Assembly (NCBI GenBank): GCA_014800945.1
Contig: JAAVFD010000023.1
Span: forward strand, 62,001 to 126,000
Length of the DNA stretch: 64,000 bases
Direction: 5' to 3'
Origin: Barnesiella sp.
Lineage (GTDB): Bacteria > Bacteroidota > Bacteroidia > Bacteroidales > Muribaculaceae
The translations under genes were made by a program, and so were the position numbers. Below, in pieces: positions 27,487-36,370 of this stretch (its first letter is position 1; every line of letters begins with the position of its first letter). Below the pieces are notes generated by a model, which had not been told where the DNA came from, did not search any database, and saw nothing but the letters and a program-made list of their open reading frames with translations.

Positions 27487-28902
27487 ATGTCAAACAACAA
27501 TGCGTCGGTTGACTCTGTGAAAGAATCAACTACTCATCGACTTCCTTTCTATGCGGCACGTCAGGCTATTCGCCGCCATGCTTCAGGTGGTAATATTCTC
27601 ATTTTTGTCACCTTGTTGGCTATGATTATTGCCAATATCCCGGCAATCAACCAGTATTATTTCGATTTTTGGAATCAGGAAATGCGTCTTCAGATAGGCG
27701 ATTTCAATGTATTCAGCCACAGTGGAGAGGCTATGTCTGTTCTTGAATTTATCAATGACGCGCTCATGGCGGTGTTCTTCTTCTCCATCGGTCTGGAAAT
27801 CAAGCGTGAGGTTCTCGTTGGCGAACTTTCATCTTTCAGGCAGGCTCTCCTCCCGATAATGGGAGCGGTTGGTGGCATGATTATGCCCGTGGCAATTTAT
27901 TACATTATGAGCAAGGGTACTGATTATAGTGGTGGGGCTGCAATACCCATGGCTACTGACATTGCCTTTTCTCTCGGTGTGCTCACCATGCTTGGAAAAA
28001 GAGTTCCACTGAGTCTCAAAATTTTTCTCACGACTCTCGCAGTGGTTGATGATTTAGGCGGTATCATTGTGATAGCAGCCTTTTATTCAACTCATATCGA
28101 ATGGATTATGCTTCTTTATGCGGTAGGTATTCTTGCACTCCTTCTGCTTGGTAGTTCTATGAAAATTAAAAGTAAGATTTTCTATATTGGACTCGGGGGA
28201 GTGGTCTGGTTCCTGTTCCTTAATTCCGGAGTTCATCCCACTATTGCAGGAGTGCTGGTTGCATTCTGTGTTCCGGCAACACCGGTATTTGAGCCGCGCA
28301 AATATGTAAGGGCTATCAGAGTCTCCATTTCACACTTCAACACAGATGATGATGAGTCGCTTGCCGGTAGAACCATCCTTAGCAAGCAGCAGATGAACTG
28401 GTTGAAGGAAATAGAAAGTGCGTCCGATAAAGTAATCTCACCGCTTCAGGACCTTGAAGACACCCTTCATCCTATAGTGAATAATTTCATAGTGCCGCTT
28501 TTTGCATTTGCCAACGCTGGTATTCTGCTCCTTGGACTTGACCCCGCATCTGTGATTGAGGGAATAAGCCTCGCTATTATTTTAGGTCTTGTTATCGGCA
28601 AATTCTCCGGTATCCTGCTATTCTCCTGGCTCACTGTTAAATTCAAATTCGCTCCTATGCCCGACAGATCCAACTGGCTGATGATGGCTTCAGTGGCTAT
28701 GCTCGGTGGTATTGGATTCACAGTGTCACTCTTCATTGCTAACCTCTCATTTGCAGGTATGGGAGCTCATGGAGCCGATCTGCTAAACCATGCCAAGCTC
28801 GGTATTGTTGTCGGCTCCGTTTTGTCTGGACTGCTCGGATTCATTTTGCTCCATCGCTTTTTGCCCAAAGAGAAAATAGACGAAGAGTCGGAGGCACAAT
28901 AA
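27487..28902 (+). CDS. nhaA: Na+/H+ antiporter NhaA
   Basis: 471 residues, longer than the 388 of E. coli because of a hydrophilic loop (about 265-320) and a short charged tail. About twelve membrane helices. The ion-binding pair of Asp residues is visible in LAVVDDLGGIIVIA (about 188-201), and the unwound-helix motif ATDIAFSLGVLTMLG (about 157-171) is conserved. It exports Na+ in exchange for protons, which connects with the Nqr sodium pump elsewhere in the window. It ends at a terminator at 28935. Confidence 0.95.
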   Translation: MSNNNASVDSVKESTTHRLPFYAARQAIRRHASGGNILIFVTLLAMIIANIPAINQYYFDFWNQEMRLQIGDFNVFSHSGEAMSVLEFINDALMAVFFFSIGLEIKREVLVGELSSFRQALLPIMGAVGGMIMPVAIYYIMSKGTDYSGGAAIPMATDIAFSLGVLTMLGKRVPLSLKIFLTTLAVVDDLGGIIVIAAFYSTHIEWIMLLYAVGILALLLLGSSMKIKSKIFYIGLGGVVWFLFLNSGVHPTIAGVLVAFCVPATPVFEPRKYVRAIRVSISHFNTDDDESLAGRTILSKQQMNWLKEIESASDKVISPLQDLEDTLHPIVNNFIVPLFAFANAGILLLGLDPASVIEGISLAIILGLVIGKFSGILLFSWLTVKFKFAPMPDRSNWLMMASVAMLGGIGFTVSLFIANLSFAGMGAHGADLLNHAKLGIVVGSVLSGLLGFILLHRFLPKEKIDEESEAQ

Positions 28903-28934
28903 GAGGCGATTCACATTAAAATATTCAAAATATC

Positions 28935-28975
28935 GACTCCGGGAGAATTAAAAAGCTCTCGGAGTTTGTTTTTTT
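28935..28975 (+). terminator. Rho-independent terminator of nhaA
   Basis: 10-bp stem with one G-T wobble (28935-28944 with 28956-28965), followed by TTGTTTTTTT. The TTTG inside this tail is also the -33 box for rprX. Confidence 0.8.
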
Positions 28976-28995
28976 ACATTTAAGTGTTAATTTTG
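28965..28995 (+). promoter_or_regulatory. promoter of the rprX-rprY operon
   Basis: TTTG (28965-28968), 19-base spacer, TAATTTTG (28988-28995), an exact consensus match. It predicts a 5' leader of about 117 bases containing several mutually exclusive hairpins (29015-29063). Confidence 0.68.
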
Positions 28996-29118
28996 ACCCA
29001 AAATGTTAAAAATAGGCGTTTTTTAGTGGTAATGCCGTAACAATAACGCCATTAATGTTGTTAACATAATAAAGCTAAAAATAATATAATAATTCAAGGA
29101 TTTATTTCCTTACATGAT

Positions 29119-30642
29119 ATGAAAAAATCAACAATTTGGTCAATAACTATTATCATGGCTCTTACATTTGCCGGGCTTCTTTATGTCCAGGTTATGTATA
29201 TGAAAAACATGATAAGGATGCGTGATGACCAATTCTCGGAAGGTGTAAAACGCAGCTTATATGCGGTCACTACATCACTTGAACAGGACGAAACCAAATA
29301 TTATATTGAAGAAGATATCGCTCAGATTGAAACTTCCGTTCTGCCTCGGTTCTCGGTAGGTGGCAAAGATCAGGGCGGTATTGAAATGTCATTCACCACA
29401 GTGGATGGCGATCAAGGCTCACTTATTCTTAAAGGAGATCTTACCAAACTCGCCCCTCCCGGAGTATCGCTACAGGCTGTTGGTAAGCAACCGACTATGC
29501 ATGAAATTCTTAGAAACCAATACCTATATCAGCGTTCACTGCTTGATGAGGTGATTTTTAGAATGATCAGCCAGAGCAGCAACCGTCCTATAGCACTGAG
29601 AGCAGACTCGGCAAGAGTGGCTACTTATCTTAGAATGGAGTTTGACAATAACGGACTCGAATTGCCATTTGAATTCGCGGTGGTAAACCGCACCGGTGCT
29701 GTTACCTACAAATCTCCCGGATATAATCCTCAGGAAGCGGGAGATGACAATATGTTTGTCCAGACCCTCTTCCCCAACGATGCTAAAAGCGCAATGAATT
29801 ATATAAAGGTGTATTTCCCGACTAAGCAGGACTATATTCTGTCCTCACTCAAATACATAATTCCCGCTTTTATACTCACATTTATACTCCTCGTAGTGTT
29901 TACATACACCATATTCCTCACTTTCAGGCAAAAGAAACTCACTGAAATGAAGAATGACTTTGTTAACAATATGACACACGAGTTCAAAACACCCATCTCT
30001 ACAATTTCACTCGCTGCCCAGATGCTCAATGACTCCTCCGTTAGAAAGAGTCAGAATATGCTTGAGCACATTTCAGGAGTAATAAATGAAGAAACCAAAC
30101 GACTCAGATTCCTTGTGGAGAAAGTGCTCCAGATGTCACTATTCGAGCGGCAGAAAGCAACACTCAAGCTTCAGGATATAGATGCAAATGTGGCTATTGC
30201 CAACATTGTGCACACATTTAAGATAAAGGTTGAAAAATACGGAGGAAAAATTGAGGCAGAGCTTAACGCGGAGCACTCAGTTGTGAATGTGGATGAAATG
30301 CACTTCACAAACGTGCTGTTCAACCTCCTTGACAATGCTGTCAAATACCGTCGCGAGGATACACCGCTGAAACTCGTGGTGACAACACGAGATTTGGCAG
30401 CCGACAAAATTGAGATATCGGTGCAGGACAATGGCATCGGAATCAGAAAAGAAGACCTGCGCAAGATTTTTGAAAAATTCTATAGGGTTTCAACAGGAAA
30501 TGTCCACGATGTAAAAGGCTTTGGTCTCGGACTTGCCTATGTTCACAAAATGGTCAAGGAGCTCAAAGGTGAAATCACTGTTGAAAGCGAACTTAATTCC
30601 GGAACAAAATTTATAATAATATTACCAATAACTAAAAATTGA
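29119..30642 (+). CDS. rprX: sensor histidine kinase, RprX-like
   Basis: 507 residues. It has an N-terminal membrane helix (about 7-29), an extracytoplasmic sensor region of about 200 residues and a second membrane helix (about 240-265). Next come a dimerisation domain with the phosphoacceptor His in NNMTHEFKTPIST and a GHKL ATPase domain with N box NVLFNLLDNAVKYR, G1 DNGIGIRK, F box FEKFYRV and G2 GFGLGLAYV. Sequence and pairing resemble Bacteroides RprX. It is followed after 4 bases by the response regulator. The signal is unknown. Confidence 0.9.
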   Translation: MKKSTIWSITIIMALTFAGLLYVQVMYMKNMIRMRDDQFSEGVKRSLYAVTTSLEQDETKYYIEEDIAQIETSVLPRFSVGGKDQGGIEMSFTTVDGDQGSLILKGDLTKLAPPGVSLQAVGKQPTMHEILRNQYLYQRSLLDEVIFRMISQSSNRPIALRADSARVATYLRMEFDNNGLELPFEFAVVNRTGAVTYKSPGYNPQEAGDDNMFVQTLFPNDAKSAMNYIKVYFPTKQDYILSSLKYIIPAFILTFILLVVFTYTIFLTFRQKKLTEMKNDFVNNMTHEFKTPISTISLAAQMLNDSSVRKSQNMLEHISGVINEETKRLRFLVEKVLQMSLFERQKATLKLQDIDANVAIANIVHTFKIKVEKYGGKIEAELNAEHSVVNVDEMHFTNVLFNLLDNAVKYRREDTPLKLVVTTRDLAADKIEISVQDNGIGIRKEDLRKIFEKFYRVSTGNVHDVKGFGLGLAYVHKMVKELKGEITVESELNSGTKFIIILPITKN

Positions 30643-30646
30643 ATTT

Positions 30647-31354
30647 ATGGAAGACCGTTTACGTATCCTGCTTTGTGAGGATGATGAAAACCTCGGCATG
30701 CTGCTTAGAGAATATCTGCAGGAAAAAGGATATAACGCAGACCTCTACGCTGACGGAGAAAGTGGCTACAAAGCATTTCTCAAAGGTAAATATGACCTTT
30801 GCGTGCTTGATGTCATGATGCCCAAAAAAGATGGATTTGCACTCGCAAGCGAAATTCGCACCATCAACTCGGAAGTTCCCATCATATTCCTCACAGCAAA
30901 ATCCCTAAAGGAAGATATTCTGGAAGGATTCAAGATTGGAGCCGACGATTACATCACTAAGCCATTCTCGATGGAGGAACTTTTATTCCGTATCGAGGCA
31001 ATTCTTCGCCGTGTCAAAGGCAAAAAAGGCAAAGAAATTACAATGTACAAAATTGGTAAGTTCACATTTGACACTCAGAAACAGGTGCTTATGATTGACG
31101 ATAAAGTCAACAAACTTACCACCAAAGAGTCTGAGCTCCTCAGCCTTCTGTGCGCACACGTCAACGAAATACTTGAAAGAAACTTTGCCCTCAAGACTAT
31201 CTGGATTGACGACAACTACTTCAACGCACGCAGCATGGACGTGTATATCACACGTCTCCGCAAATACCTCCGTGAAGATCCCTCAATCGAGATTATCAAC
31301 ATCCACGGTAAAGGCTACAAACTCATCGCCCCAGAGCCCGAAACAGAAAAATAA
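30647..31354 (+). CDS. rprY: response regulator, OmpR family, RprY-like
   Basis: 235 residues. The receiver domain (1-120) has acidic residues in LLCEDDENLG, phosphoacceptor Asp in LCVLDVMMPKKDG, then FLTAKS and ITKPFS. The winged-helix DNA-binding domain (about 135-230) includes SMDVYITRLRKYL and IHGKGYKL. The receiver strongly resembles Bacteroides fragilis RprY as I remember it. It is the partner of the kinase 4 bases upstream, and the pair ends at the terminator at 31375. Confidence 0.93.
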   Translation: MEDRLRILLCEDDENLGMLLREYLQEKGYNADLYADGESGYKAFLKGKYDLCVLDVMMPKKDGFALASEIRTINSEVPIIFLTAKSLKEDILEGFKIGADDYITKPFSMEELLFRIEAILRRVKGKKGKEITMYKIGKFTFDTQKQVLMIDDKVNKLTTKESELLSLLCAHVNEILERNFALKTIWIDDNYFNARSMDVYITRLRKYLREDPSIEIINIHGKGYKLIAPEPETEK

Positions 31355-31374
31355 ACATACTACCCAATCACGCG

Positions 31375-31409
31375 AGTGGAGGCTGGAGACATCCCGCCTC
31401 CACTTTTTG
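31375..31409 (+). terminator. Rho-independent terminator of rprXY
   Basis: Perfect 9-bp stem (31375-31383 with 31396-31404), 12-base loop, then TTTTG. Confidence 0.82.
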
Positions 31410-31457
31410 TATTGTTGAAAATCGGGGAGGAGGTTGATTTGAATGGGATTTTTTTAT

Positions 31458-31465
31458 TATATTTG
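31458..31465 (+). promoter_or_regulatory. -7 element upstream of porU
   Basis: TATATTTG matches TAnnTTTG. A GTTG at 31433-31436 (21-base spacer) could act as -33. It supports starting porU at 31556, since an in-frame upstream ATG at 31376 would precede this promoter. Confidence 0.4.
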
Positions 31466-31555
31466 TACTATACAGAAAAATATTCGGTGAGTTTAGACAT
31501 AGTTAATTATAATAAGCGGGCAATAATCAAGTTTTTTGTGCGTTATGATTATGCA

Positions 31556-34500
31556 ATGAAACGGAATACACTTATCAGATTCATACATATAATTCTACTG
31601 ATAGCCAACGCATTTCCTGTCTTGGCGTTTGATTTGAGCAGCTATGCAGGGCAGTCACGCCTCAGTGAAGGTAAATGGCGCAAGGTCAGTGTTAATCAGT
31701 CGGGAATACATTTTATCAGTCGCTCTCAGCTTAAATCTCTGGGATTCAGCAATCCGGAAAGAGTGATTGTTGCAGGATACGGTGCTATGGGTGTGCCGGA
31801 TGTACTATCTGCGTCAACCTATGTAGATGATTTGCCGGAGGTTCAGTGTGAGCGCACACCTGATGGCATCTATTTCTATGCCGTTGGACCTGAAGTGGTT
31901 TCTGTTGACAGTGACGGTAGAAATATCGTGACTCTGAATCCATATACCTCCAAGGGATACTATTTTATAGGTGAAGGGGAACCGGCAGCGGTAATAACTG
32001 AAGAGGGAAGAGCTGAAATTCATAATCAGCCGCTCACTGTTTTTACCGATTATATTCACCATGAGATTGATAAGGTGAATTATGGCAGCAGCGGAACACG
32101 TTTTTTCGGTGAAGATTTCCGTTTCACTCCTTCAAGTAATTTTCCATTTATCCTGAAAGATGCGGTTCAGGGGAGTGCCTTTGAGGTTAAAGCGACTTTT
32201 GCAAATAAATCGGCTACCCGCTCTGATTGGGCAATGACTGTTAATGGAGAAACAATATCAGAGTCCATAGCTCCTACTCCGTCTTCCGACTATGGGTTGT
32301 CTGGAGAAATATCAGGGCTGTATAAGGTTGATGGCGAAAATCTTGATGTTAGAATTTCATTTAACGCAGGCGCAAATCTTAGTGCGGCAAATCTTGATGC
32401 TATAACGGTAAACTACCCTCGCCGGATACGTTTAGATGAGGGAATTCTTGATTTCGGGGTAACTTCAACGGCGGTAAAACTTGCCGGTGCAGATAAAAAT
32501 ACAAGAGTATGGGATACAACTGATCCGCTCCGTATAATCCGCATGAATGTAGTGGATACGGAAGATGGCATTGCATGGGTGAACGATTATACAGGCTATC
32601 GCCATTATTCGGCTTGGTCGATCGGAGCCAAATTGCCTGCTGTGACCGATGAAGGTGCAGTAAAGACGCAGAATCTGCATTCACTCACCACACCGGATAT
32701 GGTCATTATCACGATGCCCGAGTTTGCTCAGACTGCCAAGCGTATAGCCTCGCTCCATGAACGCATTGATACCATGGAGGTTGCCGTGGTTATGCAGAAT
32801 GATATTTTTAATGAGTTCAGCTCCGGATCTACTGATCCCGGAGCATTCCGCCGTTTCCTCAAAATGCTCTACGACCGAGGGATGGCTACAGGGAAAGAAC
32901 TGAGATACGCACTCTTTTTAGGGCGTGGCACTTTCGATATCCGAGGTGTCACTTCAGGAGCAGCATCTCTATCCGGTAGCATTATGCCGCTATGGCAATC
33001 AGCGGAGAGCCTTGTGGAAACAGTATCTTATACCACCGATGACTTTTTCGCATTTCTGGAGGACAATAGCGGACTCCGGCCCGGAGCTGACAGATACTGC
33101 ATAGCAATAGGCAGGATACCGGCAAGGAGTGCCTCCGAAGCTGAAACATACGTGGATAAACTTGAAGGATACGTTTGCTCGCCACCGGAGGGGGAATGGC
33201 ACAACAGGGTGATAATGACCGCAGATGATGGAGACCGCGGCATTCACCTCACTCAGGCTGACGAACTTGTAGATGCCATGCGCAGCAATCCGTTCGGAGC
33301 ATCGATGGTGTATGACAAGGTATATATCGATGCATACCCTCTTGTTGGAGGAGTTTGCCAGACCGGCAGAGAAAAGCTGCACAAGCTGCTCGATTCAGGA
33401 GCGTCATGGTGGACATATACCGGTCATGCTAATAAATATTACCTGACAGGCCAGGGAATTATGACTCTAAATGATTTGAATTCTCTGTCAAACAGATATT
33501 TACCGGTATTCTTCGGCGCTACTTGTTTCTTCATGCAATGGGATGGCATGGAACAGAGCGGTGCCGAGAAAATGTTTTTCCGTCCCAAAGCCGGAGTAAT
33601 AGCTGCAATATCAGCCACACGTCCGGTTTATATATCAGAGAACTCTCTTCTAAGCCGTGCGCTTGGACGTGAAGCCTTCGCGGTGGACGCTAACGGAAAC
33701 GGACTTGCAATAGGAGATATTCTCAAGAATGCCAAGAACCGGCTTAGCGGTTCAGCGGGTACCACCAATAACAATAAACTGCGCTATGCCCTTATGGGTG
33801 ATCCGGCTATGAGAGTGGCTGCAGGCAAGTACCGTGCTGAGGTTACACACATCAATGGCAAGGATGTTGAAACAGAGCAGGAGGATATCGTTATTAAAGG
33901 TAGAGAAAACGTAATTGTAAAAGGACATATACTATCTTCCGATGGCAAACCGGCAATCGGTTTCAACGGCACGGTAAGAGCAACCCTGTATGATGCCGAG
34001 ACAAGTGTAACAACCCTTGGAAGAAACATAGACAATACAACCGGTCAATCCTTGGTGTATGACGAGCATGGTGATCGCCTTTTCTCAGGTCGTGACTCTG
34101 TGGAATCAGGTGAGTTTGAGCTCAAAATATCAATGCCGGCTGAACTTGCCGATAATTACCGGAATGCACTCCTAAGTCTCAATGCGAGGTCATTGGACGG
34201 TGAAGATGCAATAGGAACATATTCACAATTTTATGTGTATGGTTCTGACGAGGATGTGCCGCTTGACACCGTTCCTCCGGTAATTTCACGATTCTATCTC
34301 AATCACCCCACATTTGTTGCCGGTGACAAAGTAAACGATAGCCCCATGGTGCTCGCTGAGGTAAGTGACAATATCGCCATTAACCTATCAACTGCCGGAA
34401 TAGGGCGGGCTATGACCCTAAAACTTGACGGAGTGACTACCTACAGCAATGTCGCTGACTACTTTACCCCGTTTGCAGACGGTACTCCCGGTGGGACAAT

Positions 34501-34930
34501 TGCTTATCCGCTAAGCACCCTGTCCGATGGAGCACATGACCTGACTCTAAGAGTGTTTGATACCTCGGGAAATGCAACCGAAGCTACTGTTGACTTTGTA
34601 GTTGACCCGCTCGTCCAGCCTGAGATATTTGATGTATATACCGATGTGAATCCTGCTTCGGTGGAAGCAAACTTCTTTGTTAATCACAATCGTCCTGATG
34701 AAACTCTCACTGTTACAGTAAGTGTTTACAACCTCATGGGAGTGCTTGTGTGGAGCAAAACAGTGACAGACAGGAGCGATATGTTTACCTCCGCACCCAT
34801 AAAATGGGATCTTAACGACTTGGGAGGCAGAAGAGTGTCACGAGGCATATACATTTATCGAGCCGATGTAAGCGTAAACGGTACACGCCGCCTCTCCAAA
34901 GGCAAACGCATTGCCGTCACCGGTCACTAA
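31556..34930 (+). CDS. porU: type IX secretion system sortase PorU (C25 gingipain-like)
   Basis: 1124 residues from the ATG at 31556, which begins a proper signal peptide (KRNTLIRFIHIILLIANAFPVLAF). The in-frame extension back to 31376 lies within the upstream terminator and is rejected. A prodomain-like N-terminal region of about 330 residues is followed by a C25 protease domain with the catalytic pair His624 (TGHANKYY) and Cys657 (GATCFFMQWDG). Ig-like beta domains and a C-terminal FlgD/T9SS-like domain (VYNLMGVLVW ... RGIYIYRADV) follow. PorU removes C-terminal secretion signals and attaches cargo to the cell surface. Length agrees with Porphyromonas PorU (about 1158). Confidence 0.88.
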   Translation: MKRNTLIRFIHIILLIANAFPVLAFDLSSYAGQSRLSEGKWRKVSVNQSGIHFISRSQLKSLGFSNPERVIVAGYGAMGVPDVLSASTYVDDLPEVQCERTPDGIYFYAVGPEVVSVDSDGRNIVTLNPYTSKGYYFIGEGEPAAVITEEGRAEIHNQPLTVFTDYIHHEIDKVNYGSSGTRFFGEDFRFTPSSNFPFILKDAVQGSAFEVKATFANKSATRSDWAMTVNGETISESIAPTPSSDYGLSGEISGLYKVDGENLDVRISFNAGANLSAANLDAITVNYPRRIRLDEGILDFGVTSTAVKLAGADKNTRVWDTTDPLRIIRMNVVDTEDGIAWVNDYTGYRHYSAWSIGAKLPAVTDEGAVKTQNLHSLTTPDMVIITMPEFAQTAKRIASLHERIDTMEVAVVMQNDIFNEFSSGSTDPGAFRRFLKMLYDRGMATGKELRYALFLGRGTFDIRGVTSGAASLSGSIMPLWQSAESLVETVSYTTDDFFAFLEDNSGLRPGADRYCIAIGRIPARSASEAETYVDKLEGYVCSPPEGEWHNRVIMTADDGDRGIHLTQADELVDAMRSNPFGASMVYDKVYIDAYPLVGGVCQTGREKLHKLLDSGASWWTYTGHANKYYLTGQGIMTLNDLNSLSNRYLPVFFGATCFFMQWDGMEQSGAEKMFFRPKAGVIAAISATRPVYISENSLLSRALGREAFAVDANGNGLAIGDILKNAKNRLSGSAGTTNNNKLRYALMGDPAMRVAAGKYRAEVTHINGKDVETEQEDIVIKGRENVIVKGHILSSDGKPAIGFNGTVRATLYDAETSVTTLGRNIDNTTGQSLVYDEHGDRLFSGRDSVESGEFELKISMPAELADNYRNALLSLNARSLDGEDAIGTYSQFYVYGSDEDVPLDTVPPVISRFYLNHPTFVAGDKVNDSPMVLAEVSDNIAINLSTAGIGRAMTLKLDGVTTYSNVADYFTPFADGTPGGTIAYPLSTLSDGAHDLTLRVFDTSGNATEATVDFVVDPLVQPEIFDVYTDVNPASVEANFFVNHNRPDETLTVTVSVYNLMGVLVWSKTVTDRSDMFTSAPIKWDLNDLGGRRVSRGIYIYRADVSVNGTRRLSKGKRIAVTGH

Positions 34931-35073
34931 TCCCCCCGAACATTATCAAGGTGAGTTTATACACAATATCACCTTTGTAGTTTAGAAGATTTAATATTTA
35001 TATTGCTAACGGTGTATATAAATTATGCTTGAAAATCCGTGAGGATTATTGGGAGTGTGCTTTTTTTGTTAGA

Positions 35074-35562
35074 TTATTTATCGACTTGCTTACGATTATT
35101 CTGAGGAATATCGGTTATATTAATATCTCTATTTGTTGTAAAATCTTTAATTTGACTAACTATTTGTTTTTGTGAAATATCAAAACTATCAAGAGTATCT
35201 TGTATTTTATCTAAATTCTCTTTTAGAAGGGTATTAGTTGCGGCAAGATTTTCGGACGTAGCTTTGATGTTATCAGCAACTGAATTAATTTTATCGAATT
35301 GACGATGTATTTCATTATTAGACGTGTAAGTATATTGTATTGCAAAAATAGAAAGAGTTATAGATAGCAATACAGAACAAACTGAAATATAATTCATCAA
35401 GTTCTCACTACAACAAACTCTTTCAGAAATAATAAAAGATATAAGCGCTATGATAACAAACATCAAGATGCATATCAACCACCAAAAATGAGGAGAACCA
35501 GTTGAAAGGGAATAGTTTTTGGTGGGCTTACTTTTGGTCTGTTCACTCTCTAATTGCTTCAT
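35074..35562 (-). CDS. hypothetical membrane protein with C-terminal coiled coil
   Basis: 162 residues. A short polar N-terminus is followed by two membrane helices (about 28-50 and 58-80) and a long amphipathic helix rich in Asn/Asp/Leu/Ile (about 85-150, DKINSVADNIKATSENLAATNTLLKENLDKIQDTL) that should form a coiled coil. It overlaps the upstream gene by 20 bases, so the pair is coupled. The DNA is markedly more A/T-rich than porU or the rml genes, consistent with acquired material. No family recognised. Confidence 0.7.
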   Translation of the reverse strand: MKQLESEQTKSKPTKNYSLSTGSPHFWWLICILMFVIIALISFIISERVCCSENLMNYISVCSVLLSITLSIFAIQYTYTSNNEIHRQFDKINSVADNIKATSENLAATNTLLKENLDKIQDTLDSFDISQKQIVSQIKDFTTNRDINITDIPQNNRKQVDK

Positions 35563-35962
35563 TTACCTTTTTGTAAAATAATTCAATAGTTGCTTTTAAT
35601 GACATGACACAACGCTCAAATAGCAATTCTATATGTTCGTCTGAATATATAAACTGCTCTACAGATAACCACACTTGATTTTCTGTTAAAACAAATGCTT
35701 TCACAACCTTATAAGTAGTATTGAAATCATTAATTATGGAACCATATTTGCATTTGTCAACATCGCTCTCTCCCTCAATTTTAAATATATTGGGTAAAAG
35801 CATCCTAAAATAGTTAGAATCAGAATTATCATATACAAAAAGATAATTCAAGTCCTCATATTGGAACGTTATTTGTTCTTCTACGTTATTTTGAAACGCA
35901 AGATTTTTAGATGAAAGATATTGTATAAATTTTGATTGCATTTTTCGTATGGCGTTACTCAT
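35543..35962 (-). CDS. hypothetical YbjN/CesT-chaperone-like small protein
   Basis: 139 residues from MSNAIRKMQS; an ATG at 36010 is upstream of the promoter. The alternating pattern ITFQYEDLNYLFVYDNSDSNYFRMLLPNIFKI followed by helix-strand-helix (IINDFNTTYKVVKAFVLTENQVWLSVEQFI) resembles the YbjN / secretion-chaperone fold. That is a shape-based guess with no confirming motif. The -7 box at 35964-35971 nearly touches this ATG, so the true start may be the Met at codon 8 (35941). It is coupled to the membrane coiled-coil gene. Composition is A/T-rich. Confidence 0.65.
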   Translation of the reverse strand: MSNAIRKMQSKFIQYLSSKNLAFQNNVEEQITFQYEDLNYLFVYDNSDSNYFRMLLPNIFKIEGESDVDKCKYGSIINDFNTTYKVVKAFVLTENQVWLSVEQFIYSDEHIELLFERCVMSLKATIELFYKKVNEAIRE

Positions 35963-35963
35963 G

Positions 35964-35994
35964 CAAAGGTAATTATATTTTCTTGTATGGCAAA
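35964..35994 (-). promoter_or_regulatory. promoter of the small two-gene module
   Basis: Minus strand: TTTG (35991-35994), 19-base spacer, TACCTTTG (35964-35971), an exact consensus match. Its -7 box ends one base before the ATG at 35962, so the mRNA is leaderless or starts after that ATG. Confidence 0.65.
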
Positions 35995-36081
35995 GAAAAT
36001 TTCTAACCATATGGATGTGGATAAAAATGGCTAAACATCTGCAAAGGTTAGTTGAACCTGTGCTGTGATTATTAGTCTAAT

Positions 36082-36113
36082 TTTGTAAATAACATAATTT
36101 ATTTGTAATTTTG
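36082..36113 (+). promoter_or_regulatory. promoter driving the candidate structured RNA
   Basis: TTTG (36082-36085), 20-base spacer, TAATTTTG (36106-36113), an exact consensus match with no gene directly behind it. Predicted transcription start is about 36120. The nearest plus-strand gene starts 300 bases further on. Confidence 0.6.
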
Positions 36114-36119
36114 TAACTG

Positions 36120-36370
36120 GAAATAGAGCCGAAGAGTTGGCTCAAAAGTCTGAAAAGGTGTTATTTGAATTATCTTTGCTTAGTAAATTCTCGCAAAATC
36201 TACTAATAGTTAGAAAGATAAGTACAAGTAGCACCTGCACTAGATGCTTTATATCTACCCTTTGGGGTACTATATAGCTCATCAGTGTGGGTGTTTTGTC
36301 ATATCTCTAACTAAAGGCAATGCGAGAAGCCTACTAAGCGGATATGCAGAGTACAATCCCACACTTTTTC
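36120..36370 (+). ncRNA. candidate structured RNA, unassigned family
   Basis: This 415-base gene-free stretch (36011-36425) contains several perfect helices in order. First is 36126-36130 with 36139-36143. Second is a long interrupted hairpin: 36156-36160 with 36232-36236, 36170-36177 with 36214-36221, and 36180-36185 with 36201-36206. Third is 36256-36260 with 36265-36269, extended by 36250-36254 with 36272-36276. Last is another long hairpin: 36284-36291 with 36358-36365, 36300-36305 with 36341-36346, and 36315-36318 with 36329-36332, which ends in TTTTC like a terminator. A consensus promoter sits at 36082-36113. It is not RNase P, tmRNA, SRP RNA or any riboswitch I recognise. It could be a free small RNA or a leader of the lipoprotein at 36426. 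Confidence 0.45.

Noticed and set aside
31376-31555. 60-residue N-terminal extension of PorU
   Set aside because: It begins inside the rprXY terminator and upstream of the -7 box at 31458; the ATG at 31556 starts a proper signal peptide.
34948-34975. 7-bp hairpin after porU
   Set aside because: No T tract follows; too weak to call a terminator without transcript data.
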